NCBI RefSeq assembly: GCF_019175385.1 | Contig: NC_083338.1 | Span: 89,239,777 to 89,303,776, forward strand | Length of the DNA: 64,000 nt | Direction of reading: 5' to 3' | Origin: Lycium barbarum | Taxonomy: Eukaryota > Streptophyta > Magnoliopsida > Solanales > Solanaceae | Shown here: in pieces, positions 1-11,826 of the stretch | Layout of the letters: each line of letters opens with the position of its first letter | How positions within the stretch are numbered: the first letter of the stretch is position 1 | Program-made: the position numbers and the translations under genes | The notes under the pieces: model-generated | Database searches by the model: none | Told to the model about the DNA's origin: nothing | Seen by the model: the letters and a program-made list of their open reading frames with translations, nothing else

Positions 1-727
1 ACTCGGTCACCCATATCCGCTACCATGGCCGAAGCATACCTGGCCAAAGAATTGAAGCGGATACTATACTCTAAAGTACTCATGCTACCTTGCCTCCAAT
101 TCAAGAACTTATCGGCTCTAGCTCGCCCAAATTCTGGGGGCAAATAATGTCGGAGGAAAGCATCTACAAATTCTTGCCATACTGGGGAGGCGCATTGGCT
201 CCTCGTAAAGCCATCCAAACCGTGTACCAATGGATCGCGACATCCCTCAATCTATAGGATGATAACTCCACCGATTCGGTGTCCGAAACATGTATCAACC
301 GAAGCGTCCTCAACATTCCATGAATAAAATTCCGAGGGTCCTCATCCGGCTTTGATCCAAATACTTCTGGAGGGTTCAAGCTAACAAAATCACGGGCTCT
401 TACACTAACAGCCCTATCAACTTGCCCTGTACTTTGCCGCTGAGTCTGGGCAGCAACTAATTGAGTAAGCAAATGAATGGCCTCTTTGACATCTTGGCCT
501 GAAGCATTCGGTGGAAGAGCCGGAGGTGCTGGAGCTAGGGCCGAGGCTCCCTCACGCTCCTTAAAAATAGGCACTAAATGGGGCGACTGAGATTGAGCCG
601 CATTCTGGGACTCACTTTCCTCTACAACTGTTGGCGGTGCTCTTTCAGCCCGCGTTTCTGCCACTGTCTTGCCCTTTTGGGCTACCGTAGCCTTTCTCTT
701 TACATGCATTTCTGCAATACATAACAC
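1..727 (-). pseudogene. gag: gag N-terminal part, copy A (broken)
   Basis: The Gag polyprotein forms the cytoplasmic virus-like particle. The reading frame begins at an ATG near 709 (MHVKRKAT); the in-frame upstream GTG at 727 is less likely. A low-complexity Ala/Pro/Ser-rich N-terminus is followed by the retrotransposon gag domain, marked by the motif NPPEVFGSKPDEDPRNFI and a YRLRDVAIHWY motif. The frame shifts in the sequence coding for the GANAPP stretch and stops near 164. The downstream half of gag continues to position 1 in another frame and runs out of the window. The same shift is present in copy B at about 6680. Not functional as it stands. Confidence 0.85.
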
Positions 728-917
728 ACAGTTAAGGAAGAGAAGTTCTTATGTTATAACACTATTGAGTGATCTTATGAAGGAAGAAGGTCATTCATTC
801 CTAAAATTCCCGCAGCCTCTTGTTTATAAGTATGGCGCGCAACACACCCATAACCAAGACTCTACTGGACACGGCTCGTAGACACACCCTAGGACAGAAC
901 TGCTCTGATACCACTTT
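728..917 (-). other. G2 copy A untranslated leader with tRNA-Met primer binding site (902-913)
   Basis: The minus strand of 902-913 reads TGGTATCAGAGC, the plant initiator tRNA-Met primer site. It is separated from the LTR end (918) by a 4-nt spacer. The remaining leader to the gag ATG near 709 is about 190 nt and shows no ORF of note. It is nearly identical to 7227-7416. Confidence 0.85.
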
Positions 918-1498
918 TGTCACGACCCAACCAGAGAGCCGCGACGAGCACCCGGTGCTAACCCACCGAGGCACCTCTGATCATACTTTCACATTTACAT
1001 CCAGGTGAGCCATATAGCTAAATCATACTTTCCATCCATCAGTCATACTAATCCCATTCGACAACAACACATTTATATCATCATTAGCAACTATGCCCAT
1101 ATCAACATCATTATGAAAACATAATAGACAAATAAGAGATAGCATAGGATGAGAGATAGTAGCATCATCGTCGCAAGCACTTACTTGCTTTTCATTGGGA
1201 CTTTCCATTTCTAAAGCGTGATTGTGTACATATATCCTATCCGTATCCGTATTCATATTCGTACTCATTTAAATCTCGTATCCATAGTCATATTCATTTA
1301 CATATTCATATTCATATTCATATTCATATTCATATTCATACCCATATTCATATATATATATATATCATTTACATAGCATACCCGACCACGAAGGTTCGGT
1401 GTTTTGCGTACCCGACCATGGTTAGGCTCGGTGATTATACGTACCTGACCCTACCAATGCTTAGGGTCATCCATACCCAACTGTAGTGGTGCGGACGC

Positions 1499-1532
<34 letters not shown>

Positions 1533-3120
1533 CTACCCGGCCATATAAGATCGGGGTTTCATAATAGCCATACATAGGCACACATACATAAAGCTCATAA
1601 GTATCTTTAGCATCATCACTATCGTCGTTCATTACATCTATCCTTATAGGATTGCTCGTCATATGAGGAATTCAGTACAATCGTAACATATCGAGAATCA
1701 TAAGCTTAGTAGCTTTTGAAGATAGCATCATTTGGAGGACATCATAGGCTTATAGAAGATTAGCTATTTGGCAAAAGAACCATGCCTTATGAAAGAAGGG
1801 TTAGCCTTACATACCTTTCCGTTCAACTATTTTATTACTTGCACGTTCTCCTTCAATGCTCATGTTCCTACCTTCATTAGAGTTATACTATCATTAGAAA
1901 ATCGATAGCTTAGCATACATGACTAAAGCTAGAGAAACTTGGATAGCATCTCCTTTATTTATACGACTTCCTCCATATCATAAATTAACTCCCAAACATC
2001 AATAATAACATTCACAACATCATAACAATAGTCTTTATTTACCTACATTATCCTCACTTTTCAATTCACTTCCAATCATACATATCCATCGTCATGGCAC
2101 ACTATTGCCTTCTCTCATATACAATGTTTGTCCCATGTTCTCAATATCATTTATAACATTATTATATTCATAACATATCGAGAATCATTACTCAACCCAA
2201 ACTATTACTCAAAAATGACACTATTACCACATTCATTATCCATTTTTTTATCTCCTTCTACAATCCAAGTGTTTCAACTTCTCAATACCTTAAATAACAT
2301 GGAACGATCATAAAACTTACCTTAGATGTTGTAGGAATAAGCTTTGGGTGGAAATACTTCACTTGTACCGAACCCTAGTTCATCTCCAATGGAATCTTTT
2401 GTAGTCCTCTAACCCTTGGAAGCTTTCTAACAGATAAACACTTGATTCTAGTCTTTGATCTTTGTGTTCTCTTGAACTTGAGTGGAATATGCTTAGAGAA
2501 GGGTTTTGAGCTCTCAACACTTGTAAAATATGAAAAATGAAGTAAAAGAACCCAAGGCATCTATTTATGCAAACACTAAAAATCAGCCCGTCGGGACTTC
2601 CATGGACATTTATACGGTCCGTATAACATTGTACGGGCATATAATTGGTCGTGGTTCACCAACTAGAAAACCATCTCCCTGCTGGGAGTTATACGGACCC
2701 CTTATATGGATCGTATAAAGTTATACGGACCATATAAGTGGTCGTATAAAGTTATACGGACCATATAAGTGGTCGTATAACTCCACTTCTCTGAAATGGT
2801 TTCTGTCGCTTCGTTCGATCTCCAATCCTTATGGAACCTTCTTGACACTTGTTTAGCACTTCATTAACAATATAAGGGACGTTATAACTCTTCTCCAAAA
2901 CATCATTAAGTCACCATTAACTTGGTACTCGTAAATCCTTTTCGATACATAACTTATACCTTACCTTTTCTCGGCAGCTTTCTTCTCTTACCTCGAATGT
3001 CTTTGAAATCTTAATTAGGGGCACCAAATGTCATTTCTCACTTATAGAAATATCGTATAACTCCTGCCATTCGTTAGTATATTCACTGTACATTAACGGA
3101 AAATTTCCCGAGGTGTAACA
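918..3120 (-). repeat. G2 LTR, copy A (2.2 kb)
   Basis: The plus strand runs TGTCACGACC to GGTGTAACA, giving TG...CA ends; in sense the LTR starts TGTTACACCTCG. A TATA-like ATAAATA lies at about 2560-2570 (minus), so U3 is about 550 bp and R-U5 about 1.6 kb. The LTR contains CATATT/ATTCAT hexamer runs (about 1290-1350) and AT dinucleotide runs (about 1351-1365 and 1501-1529). Compared with 7417-9946 it has lost about 320 bp near 1104, including the conserved double stem-loop found in all the other more complete LTRs here. The 60-110 aa reading frames inside have no recognisable product. Confidence 0.85.
2560..2780 (-). promoter_or_regulatory. Palindrome cluster and TATA box of G2 LTR copy A
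   Basis: The cluster at 2610-2780 contains TTATACGGTCCGTATAA (2610-2626) followed by several imperfect copies of TTATACGGACCATATAA with GGTCGTATAA half-sites. The last 32-bp unit is present twice here but once in the copy B LTR. The TATA-like box lies about 40 bp downstream in sense (about 2560-2570). The position directly upstream of a core promoter suggests protein binding sites or a regulatory hairpin; that role is inferred. Confidence 0.55.
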
Positions 3121-5165
3121 TGGATACTGGAACACCATGAAGTCGTACGATCTCCTTGATATACAACTTTGCATAATCTTCTGCTGAGTACGTTCAACTT
3201 GTTCATCAGTCTGGGGTGAAATGCTGTGCTAAGGCTCACTTGAGTCCCCAAACCCTCTTGGAAGGACTTCCAAAAATTAGCTGTAAACTGAGTTCCTCTA
3301 TATGAGATAATAGATGCTGGGACACCATGGACTCGCTCTATCTCTTTAACATAAAGCTTTGCAAAATCTTCTGCCACATATGTCATTCTGACTGGTAAGA
3401 AATGAGCTGACTTCGTGAGTCTATCCACAATCACCCATATAGAATCATATTTACGTCGAGAACGGGGCAAGCCTGTAATGAAGTTCATGTTAATTACTTC
3501 CTACTTCCAAGTTGGAATTTCTATAGCTTGCAACAATCCGCCCGGCTTTTGGTGCTCGATTTTCACTTGTTGACAGCTGGGACATTGAGCTACAAATTCC
3601 GCTATATATTTCTTCATCCCATTCCTCCAATATATAGACTTAAGATCATGGTACAGTTTCGTTGCCCCGGGGTGGACAGAATAACGGGAGCAATGGGCTT
3701 CTCTCAATATTTGGTGGCATAATCCTGCCATATCAGGAACACATAATCTGCCTCGGCATCAGAGAACTCCGTCTCCTGCAACCTCAAATGATGACTTCTC
3801 CTTCTGAGGGAGTGTATCTCTGTAACGCATTAGCATGGGATCTTCGTTTTGTCGCTCTTTCACTTCCACTACTAGCGACGAGACTGCTGAATTCTGAATG
3901 GTAGTTCCCCTGCTACCTAAGTCCACTACTTGAACTCCTAGGCTAGCTAACTGCTGGAGCTCACGAGCCATTTCTCTTTTATCTGGTCGTATATCACACA
4001 AACTTCCCATGGATCTACGGCTAAGAGCATCAGCCACAACATTTGCCTTTCCAGGGTGATAGAGGATATCAACTTTATAATCTTTTAGCAATTCCAACCA
4101 TCGTCGTTGCCGCAAATTCAACTCTTTCTGCTTGAAGATATACTCAAGGCTCTTATGATCTGTATAAATATCCACATGGACACCATATAAACTCCACATC
4201 TTTAATGCATGAATCACTGCAGCCAACTCTAGATCATGGGTTGGATAATTTTTCTCATGTTTCCGTAATTGCCTTGAAGCATACGCAATCACCTTACCAT
4301 GTTCCATCAACACACAACCTAGCCCAATGCCTGAAGCATCGCAATAAACAACATAACCCTCCAATCCCTCTTGAAGTGTCAGGACTGGGGCAGAAGTCAA
4401 TCTATCTTTTATCTCTTTGAAACTACGTTCACAAGCATCTGTCCATTGAAACTTTGCTGATTTCTGGGTCAGCTTGGTGAGTGGTGCAGAAATGGAAGAA
4501 AAGCCTTCTGCAAATCTCCTATAATAACCTGCTAAACCCAGAAAGCTACGAACCTCCGTAGGGGTTATGGGCCTTGGCCAATTTTTCATGGCCTCAATCT
4601 TTTGGCTATCTACCCGAATACCATCGGCTGAAAAAATGTGCCCCAGAAATGCCACTGAGTTCAACCAAAACTCACACTTAGAAAATTTTACAACCAACTC
4701 TCGAGTTTGAAGAACTCTAAGGACAGTACGCAAATGACCCGCATGTTCTGCCTCGGATCTAGAATACACCAAGATATCGTCGATGAATACAATCACAAAT
4801 AGATCTAGGAAGGGCCTGAACACATTGTTCATCAAATCCATAAATACTGCCGGTGCATTAGTTAGCCCAAATGACATTACCCGAATCTCAAAATGGCCAT
4901 ATCTTGTTCTGAAGGCTGTCTTAGGGATATCTTTCTCCCTAACTCTCACTTGATGATACCCGGACCTCAAATCTATCTTTGAAAACCATTTGGCACCTTG
5001 TAATTTATCAAACAAGTCATCAATCCTCGGAAGAGGATATTTTTTCTTAATCGTCACCTTATTCAATTGCCGATAGTCAATGCACATTCGCAAGGAGCTA
5101 TCTTTCTTTCGGACAAACAATACGGGTGCTCCCCACAGGGATGAACTTGGCCTAATAAAGCCTTT
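3121..5165 (-). pseudogene. pol: G2 pol: reverse transcriptase, RNase H, truncated integrase
   Basis: RT: the palm starts after the stop at 5166-5168. The active-site motif FIDD lies at 4776-4787, and the [10 protein letters not shown] motif lies upstream. RNase H follows ([30 protein letters not shown]). Integrase has an intact His-His-Cys-Cys zinc knuckle (AQCPSCQQ) and the first catalytic Asp ([13 protein letters not shown]). The second catalytic Asp codon sits in ISYRGTQF, so Asp is replaced by Tyr. The frame is closed by TGA at about 3759 and by TAG at about 3501, the latter replacing a Trp codon. At about 3193 the sequence switches by microhomology to a duplicated fragment of H integrase, then meets the LTR. 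The C-terminal catalytic Glu and the chromodomain are absent. The RT frame has no credible start of its own; it is part of one gag-pol reading. Confidence 0.88.
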
Positions 5166-5815
5166 CTAATGCAAGGCTTTCAATTGCTCCTTCAACTCTT
5201 TCAATTCTGCGGGAGCCATTCTATAAGGAGGAATAGATATAGGCTTAGTGTCTGGCAACACATCAATAGCAAAATCAATCTCCCACTCGGGAGGGAGGCC
5301 TGGAAGCTCTTCCGGGAACACATCCAGAAACTCATTCACTACGGGAACTGACTGAAGAGCCAGCGGTTCAGCTTCTGCATCTTGAACCTGAACTAGATGA
5401 TAAATGCATCCTTTTGTGAACATTTTCCTTGCCTTTAGATAGGAAATAAACCTACCTTTTAGTGACGCAGTATTCCCTTTCCATTCTAAAATTGGTTCTC
5501 CTGGAAATTGGAAACGAACCATTTTCATTCTACAATCAACATTGGCATAACAAGAAGCCAACCAATCCATGCCCATAATAACATCAAAATCCACCATTTT
5601 TAACTCATGCAATTTAATCATAGTACGATGGTCACAATAACTATGCAGTTTCTATATACTCGGCTAGCTATTACCGATTCACCAACAGGTGTGGACACCT
5701 CAAAAGGTTTGATCGACTCCGGTTTGACTCTAAACAGACTCGCAATATACGGAGTAACATATGTCAATGTGGAGCCAGATCTATCAAATCATATACATCA
5801 TTAGAAAATACCGAT
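5166..5815 (-). pseudogene. pol: G2 aspartic protease region and linker to RT
   Basis: This segment codes for the aspartic protease that matures Gag-Pol, plus the linker ending in the conserved [21 protein letters not shown] motif. The flap-side motif [19 protein letters not shown] is clear. The active-site sequence ALIDPGST is broken: after LID the frame changes through loss of one base at about 5788, giving LIDLAPH and a stop. A TAG at 5166-5168 separates the linker from RT. Non-functional. Confidence 0.8.
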
Positions 5816-7208
5816 AATATACCTGTGACCATGTCAGGAGAAAACTCAAGATCTTGGCGTCCAGCCAAAGCATAAATAAGGTGCTGAGGACCGCTAGAAC
5901 TGGGGACTCCCCCTCTGACTCTACCATGGCCGACTGGCATATGTGAACCTGGCCCCATAGGGCACATAGATGATGAAGATCCGGCTGCCGACCCTGAAGG
6001 CTGGGTCCTGCCTCTACCACAAACTAAGGGGCAATCACGCATAATATGGCCTGGCCGACCAAATGAATAACAAACCTCTGAACCCAATCAACACTGACCC
6101 CAATGTAACTTTCCACACTGGGAACATCGTGGCATGGGTGGCCTCGCCTGACCCGAATCACCTCTAAATTGCGAACCGAAAAAACTCTGACTCGGCTCGG
6201 AATGAGTAGATCTATCAAATCTCTGGCTTGAAAACCGTGGAGGCGTACTAGTCATAGAATGGCCTGAATTCCTCGAAAACTGCTGTCTGTGCCCGCCTTT
6301 AAACTCACTTATCGGACCCGAAGATCTAGCCCTCTTGCTATGTTCCCTATCATGCTCACGCTCACTCCTTTGTTGTTGTAGGCTTTCTTCTAAATTTTGA
6401 GCGTGGGCCTGAATGCGTGAAATATCCATATTGTCCTGAAGGGACGCAATCAAACATCTATCTATCAAATATGGCCCTAGGCCTTTCACAAATCGGTGCA
6501 CTCGGTCACCCATATCCCCTACCATGGCCGAAGCATACCTGGCCAAAGAATTGAAGCGGATACTATACTCTAAAGCACTCATGCTACCTTGCCTCCAATT
6601 CGAGAACTTATCGGCTCTAGCTCGCCGAAATTCTGGGGGCAAATAATGTCGGAGGAAAGCATCTACAAATTCTTGCCATACCGGGGAGGCGCATTGGCTC
6701 CTCGTAAAGCCATCCAAACCGTGTACCAATGGATCGCGACATCCCTCAATCTATCGGATGATAACTCGACCGATTCGGTGTCCGAAGCATGTATCAACCG
6801 AAGCGACCTCAAAATTCCATCAATAAAATTCCGAGGGTCCTCATCCGGCTTTGATCCAAATACTTCTGGAGGGTTCAAGCTAACAAAATCACGGGCTCTT
6901 ACACTAACAGCCCTATCAACTTGCCCTGTACTTTGCCGCTGAGTCTGGGCAGCAACTAATTGAGTAAGCAAATGAATGGCCTCTTTGACATCTTGGCCTG
7001 AAGCATTCGGTGGAAGAGCCGGAGGTGCTGGAGCTAGGGCCGAGGCTCCCTCACGCTCCTTAAAAATAGGCACTAAATGGGGCGACTGAGATTGAGCCGC
7101 ATTCTGGGACTCACTTTCCTCTACAACTGTTGGCGGTGCTCTTTCAGCCCGCGTTTCTGCCACTGTCTTTCCCTTTTGGGCTACCGTAGCCTTTCTCTTT
7201 ACATGCAT
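5764..7208 (-). pseudogene. gag: G2 gag (copy B), frameshifted
   Basis: The ATG near 7208 opens a frame with an Ala/Pro/Ser-rich N-terminus and the gag domain; it shifts at about 6680 and continues as WQEFVDAFLRHYLPPEFRRARADKF. A Gln/Arg/Ser-rich linker follows and then a CCHC zinc knuckle at 6031-6072. The knuckle is damaged: CYSFGRPGHIMRDC has Phe where the second zinc Cys should be. A stop near 6088 and a change of frame split the knuckle from the rest. A Gly/Arg/Ser tail leads into protease. The normal product would be the particle protein; this copy cannot make it. Confidence 0.85.
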
Positions 7209-7416
7209 TTCTGCAATACATAACACACAGTTAAGGAAGAGAAGTTCTTATGTTATAACACTATTGAGTGATCTTATGAAGGAAGAAGGTCATTCATTCC
7301 TAAAATTCCCGCAGCCTCTTGTTTATAAGTATGGCGCGCAACACACCCATAACCAAGACTCTACTGGACACGGCTCGTAGACACACCCTAGGACAGAACT
7401 GCTCTGATACCATTTT
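7209..7416 (-). other. G2 copy B leader with tRNA-Met primer binding site (7401-7412)
   Basis: The minus strand of 7401-7412 reads TGGTATCAGAGC, four bases from the LTR end at 7417. The leader to the gag ATG near 7208 is about 190 nt. The sequence is nearly identical to 728-917. Confidence 0.85.
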
Positions 7417-8349
7417 TGTCACGACCCAACCGGAGAGCCGCGACGAGCACCCGGTGCTAACCCACCGAGGCACCTCTGATCATACTTTCACATTTACATC
7501 CAGGTGAGCCATATAGCTAAATCATACTTTCCATCCATCAGTCATACTAATCCCATTCGACAACAACACATTTATATCATCATTAGCAACTATGCCCATA
7601 TCAATGTACATAAGCCGACGAGGCTAACAAAATGATATCCAAATCATAGGCCGACAAGGCCAAACAAATCTAACCATATACACATGTTTACGAGCCTCTA
7701 AGGAGAGTATGTCATATCATATAGGCGGACAGGACCCCGCTATGCCCATAAATATGAACACAAAAGAAAAAGTACCAAAAGTAGTAACTCCGAATGAAAT
7801 GGAGCTCCGCTATGTAGTCCCTGAGTAATAAAGCTATGGATAAAGCATGACGAAGCGTCCACAAACAAAAGGATGACAGTACGAAAAATGTACTGAGTAT
7901 GTAAAGCATGATCAACACCATTATGAAAACATAATAGACAACATAAGAGATAGCATAGGATGAGAGATAGTAGCATCATCGTCGCAAGCACTTGCTTTTC
8001 ATTGGGACTTTCCATTTCTAAAGCGTGATTGTGTACATATATCCTATCCGTATCCGTATTCATATTCGTACTCATTTAAATCTCGTATCCATAGTCATAT
8101 TCATATACATATTCATATTCATATTCATATTCATATTCATATTCATATTCATATTCATACCCATATTCATATATATATATATCATTTACATAGCATACCC
8201 GACCACGAAGGTTCGGTGTTTTGCGTACCCGACCATGGTTAGGCTCGGTGATTATACGTACCTGACCCTACCAAGGCTCAGAGTTACACATACCTGGCCC
8301 TACCAATGCTCAGGGTCATCCATACCCAACTGTAGTGGTGCGCGAGCAT

Positions 8350-8389
<40 letters not shown>

Positions 8390-9946
8390 CTACCCGGCCA
8401 TATAAGATCGGGGTTTCATAATAGCCATACATAGGCACACATACATAAAGCTCATAAGAATCTTTAGCATCATCACTATCGTCGTTCATTACATCTATCC
8501 TTATAGGATTGCTCGTCATATGAGGAATTCAGTACAATCGTAACATATCGAGAATCATAAGCTTAGTAGCTTTTGAAGATAGCATCATTTGGAGGACATC
8601 ATAGGCTTATAGAAGATTAGCTATTTGGCAAAAGAACCATGCCTTATGAAAGAAGGGTTAGCCTTACATACCTTTCCGTTCAACTATTTTATTACTTGCA
8701 CGTTCTCCTTTAATGCTCATGTTCCTACCTTCATTAGAGTTATACTATCATTAGAAAATCGATAGCTTAGCATACATGACTAAAGCTAGAGAAAATTGCA
8801 TAGCATCTCCTTTATTTATACGACTTCCTCCATATCATAAATTAACTCCCAAACATCAATAATAACATTCACAACATCATAACAATAGTCTTTATTTACC
8901 TACATTATCCTCACTTTTCAATTCACTTCCAATCATACATATCCATCGTCATAGCACACTATTGCCTTCGCTCATATACAATGTTTGTCCCATGTTCTCA
9001 ATATCATTTATAACATTATTATATTCATAACATATCGAGAATCATTACTCAACCCAAACTATTACTCAAAAATGACACTATTAGCACATTCATGATCCAT
9101 TTTTTTATCTCCTTCTACAATCCAAGTGTTTCAACTTCTCAATACCTTAAATAACATGGAAAGGTCATAAAACGTACCTTAGATGTTGTAGGAATAAGCT
9201 TTGGGTGGAAATACTTCACTTGTACCAAACACTAGTTCATCTCCAATGGAATCTTTTGCAGTCCTCTAACCCTTGGAAGCTTTCTAAAAGATAAACACTT
9301 GATTCTAGTCTTTGATCTTTGTGTTCTCTTGAACTTTAGTGGAATATGCTTAGAGAAGGATTTTGAGCTCTCAACACTTGTAAAATATGAAAAATGAAGT
9401 AAAAGAACCCAAGGCATCTATTTATGCAAACACTAAAAATCAGCCCGTCGGGACTTCCATGGACATTTATACGGTCCGTATAACATTGTACGGGCATATA
9501 ATTGGTCGTGGTTCACCAACTAGAAAACCATCTCCCTGCTGGGAGTTATACGGACCCCTTATATGGATCGTATAAAGTTATACGGACCATATAAGTGGTC
9601 GTATAACTCCACTTCTCTGAAATGGTTTATGTCGCTTCATTCGATCTCCAATCCTTATGGAACCTTCTTGACACTTGTTTAGCACTTCATTAACAATATA
9701 AGGGACGTTATAACTCTTCTCCAAAACATCATTAAGTCACCATTAACTTGGTACTCGTAAATCCTTTTCGATACATAACGTATACCTTACCTTTTCTCGG
9801 CAGCTTTCTTCTCTTACCTCGAATGTCTTTGAAATCTTAATTAGGGGCACCAAATGTCATTTCTCACTTATAGAAATATCGTATAACTCCTGCCCTTCGT
9901 TAGTATATTCACTGTACATTAACGAAAAATTTCCCCAGGTGTAACA
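7417..9946 (-). repeat. G2 5' LTR, copy B (2.5 kb)
   Basis: It runs TGTCACGACC to GGTGTAACA on the plus strand. It has a TATA-like ATAAATA at 9418-9427 and a palindrome cluster at 9468-9606, starting TTATACGGTCCGTATAA at 9468-9484. ATTCAT hexamers lie at about 8097-8165, AT runs at about 8168-8182 and 8350-8385, and the conserved stem-loop ACAGTAC(N7)GTACTGA at 7876-7896. It retains the about 320 bp (about 7607-7925) missing from copy A. The junction with H is at 9946/9947. Confidence 0.87.
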
Positions 9947-11826
9947 AGGATACTGGAACACCATGAAGTCGTACGATCTCCTTGATATACAACTTTGCAT
10001 AATATTTTGCTAAGTACGTAGTTCTGGCTGGTAGGAAATGAGCTAACTTTGTAAGCCTATGCACGATCACCCATATAGAGTCATACTTACGCCGGGAATG
10101 AGGCAATCCTGTAATGAAGTCCATATTAATCATTTCCCACGTCCAAGTTGGAATCTCTATAGCTTGCAGCAATCCCCCAGGCTTCTGATGCTCAGTTTTC
10201 ATCTATTGACAATTAGGACATTGGGCCACAAACTCCGCTATATCATTCTTCATTCCATCCCACCAATATAGATTTAAGATCATGGTACATCTTTGTCGCT
10301 CGTGGATGGACAGAATAATAGGAATGAGGGGCTTCTTCCAAAATCTGTTGTTGTAGTCCTGCAATATTAGGAACACATAATCTGCCTTGGTGCTGGAGAA
10401 ATCCATCTGCAGGAACTTCAAATGGTGACTTCTCTTTCTGAGGAAGCGCATCTCTATAATGAACTAACATGGAGTCCTCATATTGGCACTTCTTTACCTC
10501 CTCTACTAAAGATGACATGACTGGATTCTGGACAGTAACTCCCGCACTGCCCGAGTCCATTAAGTGAGCTCCTAGGCTTGCTAACTATCGAAGCTCACGA
10601 ACTAACTCCTTCTTCTCCGATTGAACATCACGTAAACTACCCATAGATTTGCGGCTAAGAGCATCGGCTACTACGTTCGCCTTTCCAAGATGATATATGA
10701 TACTTACATCAGTCTTTTAATAGCTCCAACCACCACCTTTGCCGCAAATTCAATTCCTTATGTTTGAAAATATATTGGAGACTTTTATGATCCATATAAA
10801 TATCCACATGAACACCATATAAATAGTGCCTCCACATCTTTAGTGCATGAATAACCGCAGCCAACTCTAGGTCATGAGTTGGGTAGTTTTTCTCGAGTTC
10901 CCAGAATTGTCTTGATGCATAGGCAATAGCTTTGCCATGTTGCATCAACACACAACCTAGCCCTACTCCTGAAGCATCACAATAGATAACATAGCCCTCT
11001 GATCCTTCTGGAAGTGTTAGGACTAGAGCCGAAATCAATCCATTTTTCAGCTTCTGAAAACTGCGCTCGCACGAGTCCGTCCACTGAAATTTTGCTGATT
11101 CTGAGTCAGCTTCGACAGTGGTGCCGAAATGGAAGAAAATTCTTCTACGAACCTCCTGTAGTAACTAGCCAACCCCAGGAAACTACGAACCTCCGTAGGC
11201 GTTGTAGGCCTCGGCCAATTCTTCATTGCTTCAATCTTCTGGGTATGTACTCAAATACCGTCAGCTAAGATAATATGCCCCAGAAAAGTGACAGAATTCA
11301 GCCGAAATTCACATTCTGAAAAATTGGCATATAGTTCCCGAGCTCGAAGAATTCTAAGAACAGTACGTAAATGATCTGCATGCTCTGCCTCCGATCGAGA
11401 ATATACCAGAATATCATCGATGAACACGATTACAAATAAATCTAGAAAAGGTCTAAATATATTATTCATCAAATTCATGAATACCGCTGGGGCGTTAGTT
11501 AGTCCAAATGACATCACCCGAAACTCATAATGGCCATATCTAGTTCTGAAGGCTGTGTTTGGGATGTCTTCTTCCTTAACCCTCATTTGATGGTATCCCG
11601 ATCTTAGATCTATTTTTGAGAACCATTTGGCACCTTGCAGTTGATCGAATAAATGATCGATCCTTGGAAGTGGATATTAATTCTTTGTCGTCACCTTGTT
11701 TAATTGCCTGTAATCAATACACATCCGCAAAGAACCATCTTTATTTCTTACGAATAGCACCGGCGCTCCCCATGGCGATGAACTAGGCCTAATAAAGCCT
11801 TTTTCAAGTATATCTTTCAGTTGCGC
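9947..11826 (-). pseudogene. pol: H pol: RT, RNase H and start of integrase
   Basis: RT begins at the S insertion ([11 protein letters not shown] region) with the FIDD active site at 11413-11424. RNase H motifs follow ([32 protein letters not shown]); the usual TDHKSL has Met in place of Thr. Integrase shows the zinc knuckle (AQCPNCQ) and MDFITGLP, then WVIVHRLTKLAHF, in which His replaces the first catalytic Asp. Several frameshifts break the reading (for example near 10560, 11040-11100 and 11250). It ends at the insertion of G2 in the codons after LHGVPVS. Clearly decayed. Confidence 0.85.

Larger units (their letters stand above)
1..3193. repeat. Tandem duplication, copy A (left, incomplete in window)
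   Basis: Positions 1-3193 match 6500-10020 in the same orientation, through gag, leader, LTR and about 70 bp of the flanking H integrase. The offset is 6499 bp at the left and 6827 bp at the right. Copy A lacks about 320 bp of LTR and another 37 bp piece, and carries one extra 32-bp unit in the LTR palindrome cluster. Only scattered single-base differences are seen elsewhere. The copy starts left of the window. Confidence 0.88.
1..9946 (-). mobile_element. G2: Ty3/gypsy chromovirus (family A), tandemly duplicated, 3' end lost
   Basis: On the minus strand this stretch reads LTR (9946-7417), primer binding site, gag, protease, RT, RNase H and integrase down to about 3194. It then gives a short piece of the flanking H element (3193-3121), a second LTR (3120-918), its primer site and the start of a second gag (727 to 1). 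The integrase C-terminus, chromodomain, polypurine tract and true 3' LTR are missing. The second LTR is therefore not a normal 3' LTR but the 5' LTR of a duplicated copy. The element was inserted in the integrase region of H, which resumes at 9947. Coding frames are broken by several stops and frameshifts, so it is not autonomous. Confidence 0.85.
6500..10020. repeat. Tandem duplication, copy B (part shared with copy A)
   Basis: This is the right-hand partner of 1-3193. The full repeat unit is probably 3194-10020 (6.8 kb), because the sequence at 3193 jumps from H integrase straight to the G2 integrase that starts the unit. Both copies share the same gag frameshift, so the lesion is older than the duplication. 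Confidence 0.85.

Noticed and set aside
3759..5120. Apparent 453-residue independent gene
   Set aside because: It begins at a TTG within the conserved RT sequence and is an internal part of G2 pol between two in-frame stops.
8097..8165. Regular ATTCAT repeats that could suggest a CRISPR-like array
   Set aside because: A simple hexamer run with no spacers, in a plant LTR.
1..9946. G2 as a normal two-LTR element
   Set aside because: The left LTR is preceded by primer site and gag, and the right is followed by H pol; the integrase end and polypurine tract are missing. Duplication explains it better.
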